Shown here: in pieces, positions 33,771 through 42,192 of the stretch | Layout: the number at the start of each line of letters is the position of its first letter | Position numbering within the stretch: position 1 is the first letter of the stretch | NCBI GenBank assembly: GCA_018241225.1 | Contig: JAFEEG010000019.1 | Coordinates: 62,001 to 126,000, forward strand | DNA length: 64,000 nt | Origin: Pseudomonadota bacterium | Lineage (GTDB): Bacteria > Pseudomonadota > Gammaproteobacteria > Burkholderiales > Burkholderiaceae_C | Reading direction: 5' to 3' | The notes under the pieces: generated by a model | The model's database searches: none | Seen by the model: only the letters and a program-made list of their open reading frames with translations | What the model was told of the DNA's origin: nothing | Made by a program: the position numbers and the translations under genes

Positions 33771-34910
33771 ATGCTGCGTATCCGACTGAGAGGCCTTTGG
33801 CTCAGTGCTCATCGCTGGACTGGACTCACCCTCGGGCTCATCCTGGCCCTCACCGCACTGCTCGGCGCCGTGTTGGTGGCCTCGCCCGCGCTTGATCGCT
33901 ACGCGAATCCTCACCTCTTCATCGCTCGCGACGCGAATGAAGCTCGCACTGCACCCGACGCACTACCGCTGGAGGCATTGCGCCAGCGCTTGGCCAATGA
34001 ATTCGGCGCCGCAGCGAGCTTCACCCTGCGCCCGCCGCGGCAGCCCGGCGACACGCTGTGGGTGCTCGTGCGCAGCAGCAAATGGGAGGGCACGCTCTAT
34101 CTGGCCCCCCAGTCCGGCACGGAGCAGGGGCGGCGCGGCACGCACGAGGGCCTGCGCAACCTGATCTTCGAGCTGCACAGCAGCCTGCTGCTGGACGACA
34201 CCGGCAAGGGCGTCCTGGCGATCGTTGCACTCGCCTATCTGCTGTTGCTCGTCACCGGCGTTGTTCTCTGGTGGCCAAAGCGCTGGCCGCCTTCGCTGCG
34301 GATCGCGCTGGGCCGCGGAACGCTGCGCGCGCTGTTCGACCTGCACCGCACGGGCGGCGCCGTTCTCGGCCTGCTGATTGCTGTGTCGGTCGCCACGGGC
34401 GCATACATGGCGTGGCGGCCGCTGGGTGACGTCATTTCCGGGCTGGCCGGGCAGCAAGCGCTGAAGCCACCGGCGATTGCCAAGGGCGCGGCACAAGGGC
34501 CGCGCCTTCCGCTGGATGCCCTGGTTGCCCGTGCGCAGCAGGTTTTTCCAGGCCAGCCCATTGGCTATGTCCAGGTGCCCGGCAAGCCCGAGCGCCCGAT
34601 ACGCGTGCGCTTTCGACTGCCCGACGACCCGCACCCGAACGGCATTGCCTCGGTGTGGCTCAACCCGGTCACCGGCGACGTGCTGGCCGCACGCAAGTGG
34701 CAGGACATGGACGTCGGCAACGGCATCGTGGCGTGGGTCTACCCGCTGCATACCGGCCAGCTGGGCGGCCTGGCACTCCAGACCCTGACCGCGCTCACAG
34801 GCGTGGCGCTCGGCTCCCTGGGGTTGACCGGCATCTGGCTCTGGTGGCGCCGCAGGCGCGCCAGGGCGCCAACCGAGCGCGTTCGCGCATTGCCGCAGGC
34901 GCCGAGCTGA
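33771..34910 (+). CDS. PepSY-associated transmembrane protein (iron-uptake reductase type)
   Basis: Inner-membrane protein of 379 residues with the PepSY_TM layout: a first helix near 15-40 (HRWTGLTLGLILALTALLGAVLVASP), a periplasmic domain, helices at about 148-166 (VLAIVALAYLLLLVTGVVLWW) and 192-212, a second periplasmic PepSY-like domain with HPNGIASVWLNPVTGDVLAARKW, and a last helix ending WLWWRRRRARA. Such proteins sit beside TonB receptors and are thought to reduce ferric siderophores in the periplasm. The receptor gene follows by 47 bases on the same strand, supporting an iron-uptake unit. Start ATG 33771 lacks a clear ribosome site. Confidence 0.88.
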   Translation: MLRIRLRGLWLSAHRWTGLTLGLILALTALLGAVLVASPALDRYANPHLFIARDANEARTAPDALPLEALRQRLANEFGAAASFTLRPPRQPGDTLWVLVRSSKWEGTLYLAPQSGTEQGRRGTHEGLRNLIFELHSSLLLDDTGKGVLAIVALAYLLLLVTGVVLWWPKRWPPSLRIALGRGTLRALFDLHRTGGAVLGLLIAVSVATGAYMAWRPLGDVISGLAGQQALKPPAIAKGAAQGPRLPLDALVARAQQVFPGQPIGYVQVPGKPERPIRVRFRLPDDPHPNGIASVWLNPVTGDVLAARKWQDMDVGNGIVAWVYPLHTGQLGGLALQTLTALTGVALGSLGLTGIWLWWRRRRARAPTERVRALPQAPS

Positions 34911-34957
34911 ACGGCGCGCGGCATTTCTCATTTCGTTCAACAAAAGGGGAGAAGAGC

Positions 34958-37123
34958 ATGACTACCAATCGCAAGCACAAATACCGGCGATCGGCCGTCG
35001 CCATCGCACTGCTGCAACTGGCGTTGCCCAGCCTTGCGGCAGACGAAGCCGAATCGGCCAAGTCGCTGGGGACGATTCAAGTCTCCGGCGACTGGCTCGG
35101 CAGCCCGAGCGAGACCAAGGTGCTCGAGCATGGCGGCGCGCGAACCATCATCGAGCGAAAGCAGATCGAGGAAAGCGGATCGGCCAACGTGCTGGACGTG
35201 CTGCGCCAGGTGCCCGGCGTGCAGGTGCAGGAAAGCAACGGCACGGGTGGCAGCGACCTTTCGCTCAACATGGGCGTGCGCGGCCTGACCTCGCGCCTGT
35301 CGCCGCGCTCCACGGTGCTGCTCGACGGCGTACCGCTGGCCTATGCCCCCTACGGGCAGCCGCAACTCTCGTTGGCGCCGCTTTCCCTGGGCAACCTCGA
35401 GGCGGTAGACGTGGTGCGGGGCGCAGGCTCGGTCCGCTACGGCCCCCAGAACGTGGGCGGCATCATCAACTTCGTGTCGCGCGCCATTCCGACGCAGTTC
35501 ACCGCGCAGGCCAATGTCGGCGTTGAAAGCTCCAGCCACACCGGCAACGTCAAGACGACGCCCAGCCTGTTCGTCGGCGGCACCAACGAGAACGGCCTGG
35601 GCCTGGCCCTTCTCTACTCAGGCACGCACGGCGACGGATGGCGCGAGGCCAACGACCACACGAGCATCGACGATTTGATGCTCAAGGGTTCGCTGCGCCT
35701 CTCGAAGACCGACGACATTGCCTTGTCGGCCCATCACTACAACGGCAAGGCCGACATGCCCGGCGGCCTGACCACTGCCCAGTACGCGGCCGACCCATTC
35801 CAGTCGGACCGCCCTTTCGACGACTTCACGGGCAGGCGCAACGACGGATCCATCAAGTACACGCACAACGACGGTGTCAACAAGGTCGAAGTGCTGGGCT
35901 ACTACATCGACTCGTTCCGCGGCAGCCACATCGAGCAGGAAGGCACGGGTGCCAACGCGGGCAAGCGGCGCCTGACCGCAGCTCCGCGCGACTACACGAC
36001 CGCTGCAATCGAGCCGCGGTATTCCAGGCTCATCGACTCGGGCAGCGTGGTGCAGGAAGTCAGTGTCGGTTACCGCTACCTGCGGGAAGACACTTCAGAG
36101 ACCGCCACCCGCAGCACCTACTACACGCCGCGCCCCGGGTTCGACGCGCGCAGCCTCGCGCAGCCGGCCTACCAGACGAGCCAGGGCGGCACCACGGCGA
36201 ATGCCTTCTACATCGACGACCGCATCGACTTCGGCAACTGGACCGTGACGCCTGGCGTTCGCTACGAGTCCATCAACACGCACAACGACGTGACCAACCT
36301 GTCCAACGGCGCCGTGACCAGCACCCTGTACCCAACGGCCGATGCCAACGAGGTGCTGCCCACATTGTCCGTTCTCTATCGCGTCAACGAAGGCTGGGCC
36401 TTGTTCGCCAATGCCGGCGAGTCCTTCGGGCCGCAGCAGTACGCACAGCTGGCGCAGTCGACCAACGGCCTGCATCCAGAGAAGGCGACGACCTACGAAG
36501 TGGGAACCCACTACAAGAGCCAGGCGATGAGCGGCGAGCTGACGCTGTTCAACATCGACTTCGACGAAGAGCTCCAACTGGCCCGCTCGATCGTGGGCGA
36601 AGGCCAGTGGACCAACCTGGGTGCCACGCGCCATCGCGGCCTGGAGTCCGCCTTCCGCTACGAACTGGGCGAGCTGAGTTCGTCGCTGCGGGGCTTGTCG
36701 ATGTCTGCGACCTACACCTACACAGAAGCCATTTCGATGGCGGGCGTGTTCGCCGGCCGCGACTTGCCGTTCTACTCGCGCCACGTGGCCAACCTGGGGC
36801 TTCGCTACGCCACGGGCCCGTGGATCTTCAATGCCGACGTGTACGCCCAGTCCAAGCAGCATTCGCCCGGGTCGCCCGACCCCGGCGCAAGCTACGTCAC
36901 GCAAGAGGATCCGAGCGGCCGGCTTGGGGACATTCCGGGCTACGCGACGATGAACCTTCGCGCCGCCTACGACGCAAGCCAGTACGTGCGCAACCTCAAG
37001 GTGGCGGTGGGCCTGAAGAACGCATTCGACCGGCGCTACTTCACGCGCTCGGTGGACAACAACGGCGGCAAGTACGTCGGGCAGCCGCGCACGGCGTACG
37101 TGCAGGCTTCGATCGCGTTCTGA
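34958..37123 (+). CDS. FecA-like TonB-dependent outer-membrane receptor
   Basis: Outer-membrane receptor of 721 residues. Signal peptide MTTNRKHKYRRSAVAIALLQLALPSLAADE, then a TonB-box-like region (SLGTIQVSG) and plug: VLDVLRQVPGVQVQES, NMGVRGLTSRLSPRSTVLLDGVPLAYAPYGQPQLS and VDVVRGAGSVRYGPQNVGGIINFVSRAIP. The APYGQPQ and RYGPQNVGG wording is very close to FecA of E. coli, so ferric citrate or a similar chelate is plausible. The beta barrel ends in the usual aromatic residue (...VQASIAF). There is no N-terminal signalling domain and no FecIR pair nearby, so regulation must differ from classical fec. Good ribosome site GGGGAGAAGAG before the ATG. Confidence 0.92.
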   Translation: MTTNRKHKYRRSAVAIALLQLALPSLAADEAESAKSLGTIQVSGDWLGSPSETKVLEHGGARTIIERKQIEESGSANVLDVLRQVPGVQVQESNGTGGSDLSLNMGVRGLTSRLSPRSTVLLDGVPLAYAPYGQPQLSLAPLSLGNLEAVDVVRGAGSVRYGPQNVGGIINFVSRAIPTQFTAQANVGVESSSHTGNVKTTPSLFVGGTNENGLGLALLYSGTHGDGWREANDHTSIDDLMLKGSLRLSKTDDIALSAHHYNGKADMPGGLTTAQYAADPFQSDRPFDDFTGRRNDGSIKYTHNDGVNKVEVLGYYIDSFRGSHIEQEGTGANAGKRRLTAAPRDYTTAAIEPRYSRLIDSGSVVQEVSVGYRYLREDTSETATRSTYYTPRPGFDARSLAQPAYQTSQGGTTANAFYIDDRIDFGNWTVTPGVRYESINTHNDVTNLSNGAVTSTLYPTADANEVLPTLSVLYRVNEGWALFANAGESFGPQQYAQLAQSTNGLHPEKATTYEVGTHYKSQAMSGELTLFNIDFDEELQLARSIVGEGQWTNLGATRHRGLESAFRYELGELSSSLRGLSMSATYTYTEAISMAGVFAGRDLPFYSRHVANLGLRYATGPWIFNADVYAQSKQHSPGSPDPGASYVTQEDPSGRLGDIPGYATMNLRAAYDASQYVRNLKVAVGLKNAFDRRYFTRSVDNNGGKYVGQPRTAYVQASIAF

Positions 37124-37165
37124 GCATGGGGCCGCACGCTCCCGGCTAGCCGGCCCGAAGGAGCA

Positions 37166-38014
37166 TCAGCCGACCTGGGCCGCGGCCTGGCACAGGTCGG
37201 CCCAGGCCTTGGCCTTGTCGGCGCCGTTGCGCAGCAGGTAGGTCAGCGGATAGCTGGCCACAGCCGGAACGCCGGCCAGCGGGCCTTCGGGCAGCGGCTG
37301 GGCTTCGCCGCGCAGCTTGCCGATGGGGCCCGTGCGGCGCAGCAGTGCCTGCGCCGCCAGCGGCCCCAGCGCCAGCACCACGCGGGGAGCCAGCGGTGCG
37401 CATTGCGCACCGAGTTGATCGTCGAACGGGCGCGGCATGTCGTCGCCACCCGAGGTGTTGCCGGTGCCGCGGTGCACGCGCACCAGGTGCACGGGCTGCT
37501 CGCCGGTGTCCAGGCGCAGGGCGCGCAGCATGTTGCCCAGCAGTTTTCCCTCGTCGCCAGCCAAGGGCTCGGGATAGCTGCCCAGCATGTCGGGCGGCAG
37601 GTCGGCCACGATGAGCCAGCCGCCGGGACCGGCCTGCCCGTGGACAAGGCGCGGCGCATCGGCCAGCAGGCCTTCGGCGCCGCTTGCGCGGGGGTTGGCC
37701 GTTGCAGGCTCCGCGACGGACGGCGCGGGCCGTGAGTCCGTGGCCGGCGCGGCGGCTCGCGCAGGGGTCGGGGGCGCGGCAGCCGGCGAGGATGCATCGC
37801 GCATCGCAGGCGCCTCGGCCTGGCGCGGCGCCTGCGACTGCGGCGCGGGTGCCGGCTCGGCACGCTCACCTGGCTGCGGCTGCGCCTTGGCTTCGGGCCA
37901 CCACAGCCGCACGCCCATCAGCTCAAGCATCTCGCGCCGGCGGGCGTCCAGTTGCAGCACCGCGCGCTGCTGATCGTTGTCTTGCGTTTCGTCGGCCACC
38001 GGCAGCTCGCTCAT
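37166..38014 (-). CDS. Uracil-DNA glycosylase superfamily protein, degenerate
   Basis: A 282-residue protein with a ~130-residue Pro/Ala-rich N-terminal half (low complexity) and a C-terminal domain of the family 4/5 UDG fold. Family blocks are recognisable but altered: the glycine-rich GEGPG loop reads VADLPP, the later 'HPA-LLR' block reads YPLTYLLR with Tyr replacing the His, while RVVLALGPLAAQALL and the K...WADL tail are kept. The four iron-sulfur cysteines of family 4 are absent. Activity is therefore doubtful. Start overlaps the rimI stop (ATGA). The tsaB-rimI-udg order is common in Burkholderiales. Confidence 0.75.
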   Translation of the reverse strand: MSELPVADETQDNDQQRAVLQLDARRREMLELMGVRLWWPEAKAQPQPGERAEPAPAPQSQAPRQAEAPAMRDASSPAAAPPTPARAAAPATDSRPAPSVAEPATANPRASGAEGLLADAPRLVHGQAGPGGWLIVADLPPDMLGSYPEPLAGDEGKLLGNMLRALRLDTGEQPVHLVRVHRGTGNTSGGDDMPRPFDDQLGAQCAPLAPRVVLALGPLAAQALLRRTGPIGKLRGEAQPLPEGPLAGVPAVASYPLTYLLRNGADKAKAWADLCQAAAQVG

Positions 38015-38511
38015 TTCAGGCCGCCCCAGGCGGTGTCGCTCTCGTTCAGGCGCAGGCTCATGACGATCGCGTCCTCGCGCTTGTTGTCGAATGCAGGGTA
38101 GTAGCCCTTGCGCACGCCCACGCGCCGAAAGCCCTTGCGGGCATACACGTCCATGGCGCGCTGGTTGCTCGCACGCACTTCGAGCCACAGCCATTGCGCG
38201 CCCTGGGCCCGCGACCAGCCGCACAGCGCCTCGAGCATGAGTGGCGCCCAGCCCTGGCGCTGGTGCTCGGGCGCCACGGTGATGTTGAGCAGGTGCACTT
38301 CGTCCACGCCCTTCATGGCCACGAAGTAGCCCAGCAGGGTGTGGCCGGCCACCAGCATCTGGCAGTGATAGCCCACGGCCAGCGAATCGATGAAGTTGCC
38401 GCGCGTCCAGGGGTGGGTGTAGGCGCGCTGCTCCACCGACACGACCGCATCGACCCAATCGGTCGTGATGGGCTCGAGCCGGGCTTCGAAGGAATGCAGG
38501 ACGGCGCTCAT
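38011..38511 (-). CDS. rimI: Ribosomal protein S18-alanine N-acetyltransferase
   Basis: GNAT acetyltransferase of 166 residues acting on the N terminus of ribosomal protein S18. The acetyl-CoA loop reads VAPEHQRQGWAPLML (Q/R-x-x-G-x-G/A variant, with Trp-Ala after the Gly), and LEVRASNQRAMDVYARKGFRRVGVRKGYYP is the RimI C-terminal block. ATG 38511 lies 19 bases after tsaB; the longer open frame upstream is a shadow of tsaB. The tsaB-rimI pairing supports the name. Confidence 0.91.
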   Translation of the reverse strand: MSAVLHSFEARLEPITTDWVDAVVSVEQRAYTHPWTRGNFIDSLAVGYHCQMLVAGHTLLGYFVAMKGVDEVHLLNITVAPEHQRQGWAPLMLEALCGWSRAQGAQWLWLEVRASNQRAMDVYARKGFRRVGVRKGYYPAFDNKREDAIVMSLRLNESDTAWGGLK

Positions 38512-38530
38512 TTGCGTGGTGGCGGCAAGT

Positions 38531-39220
38531 TCAGGTGGCTTGTTGCTTGGCCGCGGCCCGTTCGGCCGTGGTCTGCGCCACTTTATCGCGAACGTAGAGC
38601 GGCCACGCGTCGGCGGGCGCCACGGTGCGTCCTTGCGCCAGCAGCGCGGGCGCCAGGCGCAGCATGGCCGCCGCCGTGGGCATGGCCAAATGCCGCGCTG
38701 CCGCGCCTTCGGGCAGACGATTGCCGTAGGCTTCGAAGGCATTGCCGGCCAGCGCAAAGCCGGGGGGCAGCACCAGTTCTTCGGGCGCACTCAGTTGCGC
38801 CTCGACCACCGGCGCGGCCTGGGCGCTGAAATCGTAGGCGGCGCTGTAGACCTGCTCCATGCGCGCGTCCAGCACCGCAAGCACCTGCTGCGCGCCAAAG
38901 CGATGACGCGCCTCTTCGGCCACGGCCAGCAGCGTGTCCACCGGCAGCAGCGGCACGCCCGCGCCAAAACCCAGGCCCTGCGCCACCGAGCAGGCGGTGC
39001 GCAGGCCGGTGAAGGAGCCGGGCCCGCGGCCGAAGACGATGGCGTCCAGCTCGCGCAGCGTCAGGCCGGCTTCGGCCAGCAGCGATTGCACGAGCGGAAT
39101 GAGCGTGGACGAGGCCTGCGCCCCACCCGCACTGGTGCGCTCGATGATGAGCGCGTCGCCATGGCGCACGGCCACCGACAAGGTTTCGGTGCTGGTGTCG
39201 AATGCAAGAAGTCGCGCCAT
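38531..39220 (-). CDS. tsaB: tRNA t6A37 synthesis protein TsaB
   Basis: Partner protein of TsaD in forming threonylcarbamoyl-adenosine at tRNA position 37, 229 residues. LLAFDTSTETLSVAV and the conserved FGRGPGSFTGLRTACSVAQGL are diagnostic of the ASKHA-fold TsaB. The start ATG 39220 is five bases after the DMT transporter stop. The carbamoyl donor enzyme Sua5/TsaC is encoded 4 kb away in this window. Confidence 0.94.
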   Translation of the reverse strand: MARLLAFDTSTETLSVAVRHGDALIIERTSAGGAQASSTLIPLVQSLLAEAGLTLRELDAIVFGRGPGSFTGLRTACSVAQGLGFGAGVPLLPVDTLLAVAEEARHRFGAQQVLAVLDARMEQVYSAAYDFSAQAAPVVEAQLSAPEELVLPPGFALAGNAFEAYGNRLPEGAAARHLAMPTAAAMLRLAPALLAQGRTVAPADAWPLYVRDKVAQTTAERAAAKQQAT

Positions 39221-39225
39221 GTCGA

Positions 39226-40254
39226 TCACGCCCCCGATGCGCCGCCGCGCGTCGCGGCCAGCGGCGGGCTTGTGGCGGCCGGCGCGCGCTGCACGCCGAA
39301 CAGGATGCCCGCCGTGACCAGCAGCAGGCCGGCCATCAGGTTCCAATACAGCGGCTCGCCCAGGAAGACCACCGCGCCCAGCGCCGACAGGCCCGGCACC
39401 AGCGCCGTGATCATGGTGGAGCGCACCGGCCCGAAGTACTGGATCATGCGGGTGAAGGCGATGCCCGAAACCACCACGGAGCCCACGCCCTGGAAGAGCA
39501 TCTGGAAGGCGAATTCACCCCACGGCGCGGTGCCGATGTTGGAACGCACCCAGCCCGCCAAGGCCAGCAACGCATAAACCGGCACGTAGGTCATAACGGC
39601 GAACACGGTCAGCGCGATGGTGGCGCGCACCGCATCGAGCCGGTGCTTGCGGGCCAGCACGCTGTAGCAGGCCCAGGAAAAGGCGGCGCTCATGAACAGC
39701 AGGTCGCCCTTCCACATCTCGCTGCCTTCATCGAACGCATGCAGCAGGCTGCGCCCGCCCACCAGCAGGTCGCCGGCCACGATGAGCGCCAGGCCCACCG
39801 CACGCAGCGGCGTGATTCGGTCACGCAGCACCCAGGCGGCCAGCAGCGCCGTCCACAGGGGCAGGCTGCCGGGCATGAGCACCGAGGCATGCGCCGCCGG
39901 CGCGAAGAAGAAGCCGGCATAGGCCAGCATGGCGTAGCCCACGCCGGCCAGCGCGCCGATCACGGCCGTGATGCGCAGCGGCAGCGGCGACAGCCCGAAC
40001 AGCGAGCCGGCAGCGTGCTCGCCGCCGCGCCGCGCCTGCGCCACCAGCCAGGCGCCCCAGGGCAGCAGCACCACGCCGGCACCCAGGATGCGTGCGAAGG
40101 TAATGTCGAAAGGCGTGAGCGAGCGACCCGCCGAGGCCCGCGCGATGACAATGAAGGCCGTCCACACCACCACCGTGACGACGGCCGCCCCGATGCCCAT
40201 CGCTTTGGGGGAAAAACGGGGGGCGGATGCAGGCGGCGCGGCGGGCGGGGACAT
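39226..40254 (-). CDS. EamA/DMT-family membrane transporter
   Basis: Inner-membrane protein of 342 residues with ten hydrophobic helices in two EamA repeats. The first repeat has PFDITFARILGAGVVLLPWGAW and the second YFGPVRSTMITALVPGLSALGAVVFLGEPLYWN, the usual EamA signature. Probably an exporter of amino acids or other metabolites. First gene of the eamA-tsaB-rimI-udg chain. ATG 40254 is 33 bases from the divergent dacB start, with a -10-like GATAAT on its own strand at 40266-40261 leaving almost no leader. Confidence 0.89.
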   Translation of the reverse strand: MSPPAAPPASAPRFSPKAMGIGAAVVTVVVWTAFIVIARASAGRSLTPFDITFARILGAGVVLLPWGAWLVAQARRGGEHAAGSLFGLSPLPLRITAVIGALAGVGYAMLAYAGFFFAPAAHASVLMPGSLPLWTALLAAWVLRDRITPLRAVGLALIVAGDLLVGGRSLLHAFDEGSEMWKGDLLFMSAAFSWACYSVLARKHRLDAVRATIALTVFAVMTYVPVYALLALAGWVRSNIGTAPWGEFAFQMLFQGVGSVVVSGIAFTRMIQYFGPVRSTMITALVPGLSALGAVVFLGEPLYWNLMAGLLLVTAGILFGVQRAPAATSPPLAATRGGASGA

Positions 40255-40287
40255 CGCCTGATTATCGAGGCCCGGATAATTCGGGGC
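40255..40287. promoter_or_regulatory. Compact divergent promoter, apparently leaderless both ways
   Basis: ATTATC (40261-40266) and GATAAT (40275-40280) are a perfect inverted repeat around GAGGCCCG. Each half is a good -10 hexamer for one direction, and each start codon begins six to seven bases beyond it (40254 and 40288), about where transcription should start. No -35 boxes fit well. Confidence 0.45.
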
Positions 40288-41748
40288 ATGCCCACGGCCT
40301 TTCAGACCGCCGCGCGCCTGTGCGTGGCCGCATCGCTTTCCCTTTTCTACCTTGTCTTTTCACCGGACGCTGCTGCCGCCCCTGGCGACGGCATGCTGCC
40401 GCGCGAGGTCGAGGCCGCACTCGCCCGCGCGAAGGTGCCGCGCGAGGCCGTTACCGTGCTGGTGGCCGATGCCGAGGGCCAGCGCCCGCCGCGCCTGGCC
40501 TGGCGCAGCCAGGAGCCGGTCAACCCCGCGTCGGTGATGAAGCTGGTGACCACCTATGCGGGCCTGGACCTGCTGGGCGCGGCCTACACCTGGAACACGC
40601 CGGTCTACATCGACGGGCCGGTGCGCGGCGGCGTGCTGGAGGGCAACCTCTACATCGAGGGCCGCGGCGACCCCAAGCTGGTCATCGAGCGCCTGTGGCT
40701 GCTGCTGCGCAAGGTGCAGGCGCTGGGCATCCAGCGCATTGCGGGCGACATCGTGCTGGACCGCAGCGCCTTCGACACCGGCGCCTTCGACCCCGGCGCC
40801 TTCGACGGCCGGCCGCTGCGCGCCTACAACGCGGGGGCCGATGCACTGCTGGTCAACTTCAAGTCGGTGCAGCTGAGCTTCACGCCCGACGCCGCCGGCC
40901 AGGTGGCGCGCGTCGACGTCACGCCGCCGCTGGCTGGCGTGGCAGTTCCGGCCACCGTGCCGCTGGCCGCGCCAGCCAATGGACAGCAGGGCTGCGGCGA
41001 CTGGCGCACGCAGTTGCGCGGCGACTTCCAGGGCGCTCAGTTCCAGTTCGGCGGCGCCTACCCGGCTGGCTGCGGCGAGGGCAGCTGGGTCGTGGCCTAC
41101 CCCGACCCCGACAGCTTTGCCGCGCGCGCCATCGCCGGACTTTGGGCGCAGATGGGCGGGCAGGTGCAAGGCACGGTGCGCGATGGCCGCGTGCCCGCGG
41201 GCCTGGCGCCGGCCTTCGAGCTGCAGTCCCCGCCGCTGGCCGAGGTGGTGCGTGACATCAACAAGTACAGCAACAACGTGATGGCCGACCAGCTCTTTCT
41301 CACGCTGGGCTTCACGCAAAAGCGCAAGGGCACCTTCGCCGCCTCGCGCGCCACGATGCGCCAGTGGTGGAACGAGCGCATCGGCACCGGCGAGGGCCAG
41401 CCGGTGTTCGACAACGGCTCGGGCCTGTCGATGGAAGGCCGCGTCACCGCCGCCGGGCTGGCGCGCATGCTGCAGGTGGCCTGGCGCTCGCCGGTGATGC
41501 CTGAGCTGATGTCCTCGCTGCCCCTGGTGGGCGTGGACGGCACGCTGAAAAGACGCCAGCTGCGCTCGGGCGCGGGAGCGCATCTCAAGTCGGGGACCAT
41601 GCCTGAATACGGCGTGGCCGGGCTGGCCGGCTATGTGGACGGCGCCAGCGGCAGGCGCTACGTGCTGGTGGCCATTGCCAACCACGCCAACGCCGCCGCC
41701 GCACGCAGCGCGTTCGACGCGCTGGTGGACTGGGCAGCGCAGGACTGA
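40288..41748 (+). CDS. dacB: D-alanyl-D-alanine carboxypeptidase/endopeptidase (PBP4 type)
   Basis: Periplasmic class C penicillin-binding protein of 486 residues that trims peptidoglycan. A signal peptide (residues 1-30, LFYLVFSPDAAAAPG) precedes the S13 core. Active-site motifs are NPASVMKLVTTY (SxxK), KYSNNVMADQ (SxN) and LKSGTMPEYGVAG (K-S-G, a common variant of KTG). The large inserted domain between the first two motifs is typical of PBP4. The frame is open far upstream but ATG 40288 gives the signal peptide. It converges on the HEPN/MNT pair with a nine-base gap. Confidence 0.93.
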   Translation: MPTAFQTAARLCVAASLSLFYLVFSPDAAAAPGDGMLPREVEAALARAKVPREAVTVLVADAEGQRPPRLAWRSQEPVNPASVMKLVTTYAGLDLLGAAYTWNTPVYIDGPVRGGVLEGNLYIEGRGDPKLVIERLWLLLRKVQALGIQRIAGDIVLDRSAFDTGAFDPGAFDGRPLRAYNAGADALLVNFKSVQLSFTPDAAGQVARVDVTPPLAGVAVPATVPLAAPANGQQGCGDWRTQLRGDFQGAQFQFGGAYPAGCGEGSWVVAYPDPDSFAARAIAGLWAQMGGQVQGTVRDGRVPAGLAPAFELQSPPLAEVVRDINKYSNNVMADQLFLTLGFTQKRKGTFAASRATMRQWWNERIGTGEGQPVFDNGSGLSMEGRVTAAGLARMLQVAWRSPVMPELMSSLPLVGVDGTLKRRQLRSGAGAHLKSGTMPEYGVAGLAGYVDGASGRRYVLVAIANHANAAAARSAFDALVDWAAQD

Positions 41749-41757
41749 TTGGCGCGC

Positions 41758-42192
41758 CTACGCCGAGGCGATCCGCTCTGCCGCAGGAATGGCCTTGGCC
41801 AGGATTGCAGCAAGAGCATCCGCCTCGGCCCTGGACACGGGAGGGAAGGGGGACTGGTAAGACGTGGCATTGCGCCTTGCATGTGCCCGGCTGACGATCT
41901 GGAATTCGGGCGCACTGAGTTGAAGATCGACGCAAACCCGCTGAATTGCCAGATTGCGACCAGCCTCCTTGGTTCGCACCTGATGAAACTCGAGCACGGC
42001 TTGCACCACCTGAAAGAAGCCTTCATAGGCCATCGTGAAGGCCTGCATTGGCATCTTCGCGTCGAGTTGCGCAGCCGCCGCCAGGTAGTCCCTGGCATTT
42101 TGCAGATGCCCGGCAATGGCACCGGGCGTGGGTCGAACCTCCTCGAACGCCTTGGTCTTGATCAGGTTTTCGTATTCAGGTGGACGCGCCAT
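41758..42192 (-). CDS. HEPN-domain protein, partner of nucleotidyltransferase (toxin-antitoxin type)
   Basis: A 144-residue all-helical protein of HEPN type. HEPN proteins are often RNases with an R-x4-6-H motif; here the matching segment reads SRAHARRNATSY (Arg106/Arg107-Asn108 ... Tyr112), so the usual His is a Tyr unless Arg102-His104 take part. It overlaps the HTH-nucleotidyltransferase gene by 17 bases, the arrangement of MNT/HEPN (MntA/HepT-like) toxin-antitoxin modules, in which the nucleotidyltransferase AMPylates the HEPN toxin. Family-level inference; a non-toxin nucleotide-binding role is possible. Confidence 0.72.
   Translation of the reverse strand: MARPPEYENLIKTKAFEEVRPTPGAIAGHLQNARDYLAAAAQLDAKMPMQAFTMAYEGFFQVVQAVLEFHQVRTKEAGRNLAIQRVCVDLQLSAPEFQIVSRAHARRNATSYQSPFPPVSRAEADALAAILAKAIPAAERIASA

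Noticed and set aside
37142-37153. CCGGCTAGCCGG palindrome between the TonB receptor and udg-like gene as a terminator
   Set aside because: A perfect palindrome of this length leaves no proper loop and has no T-tract on either side.
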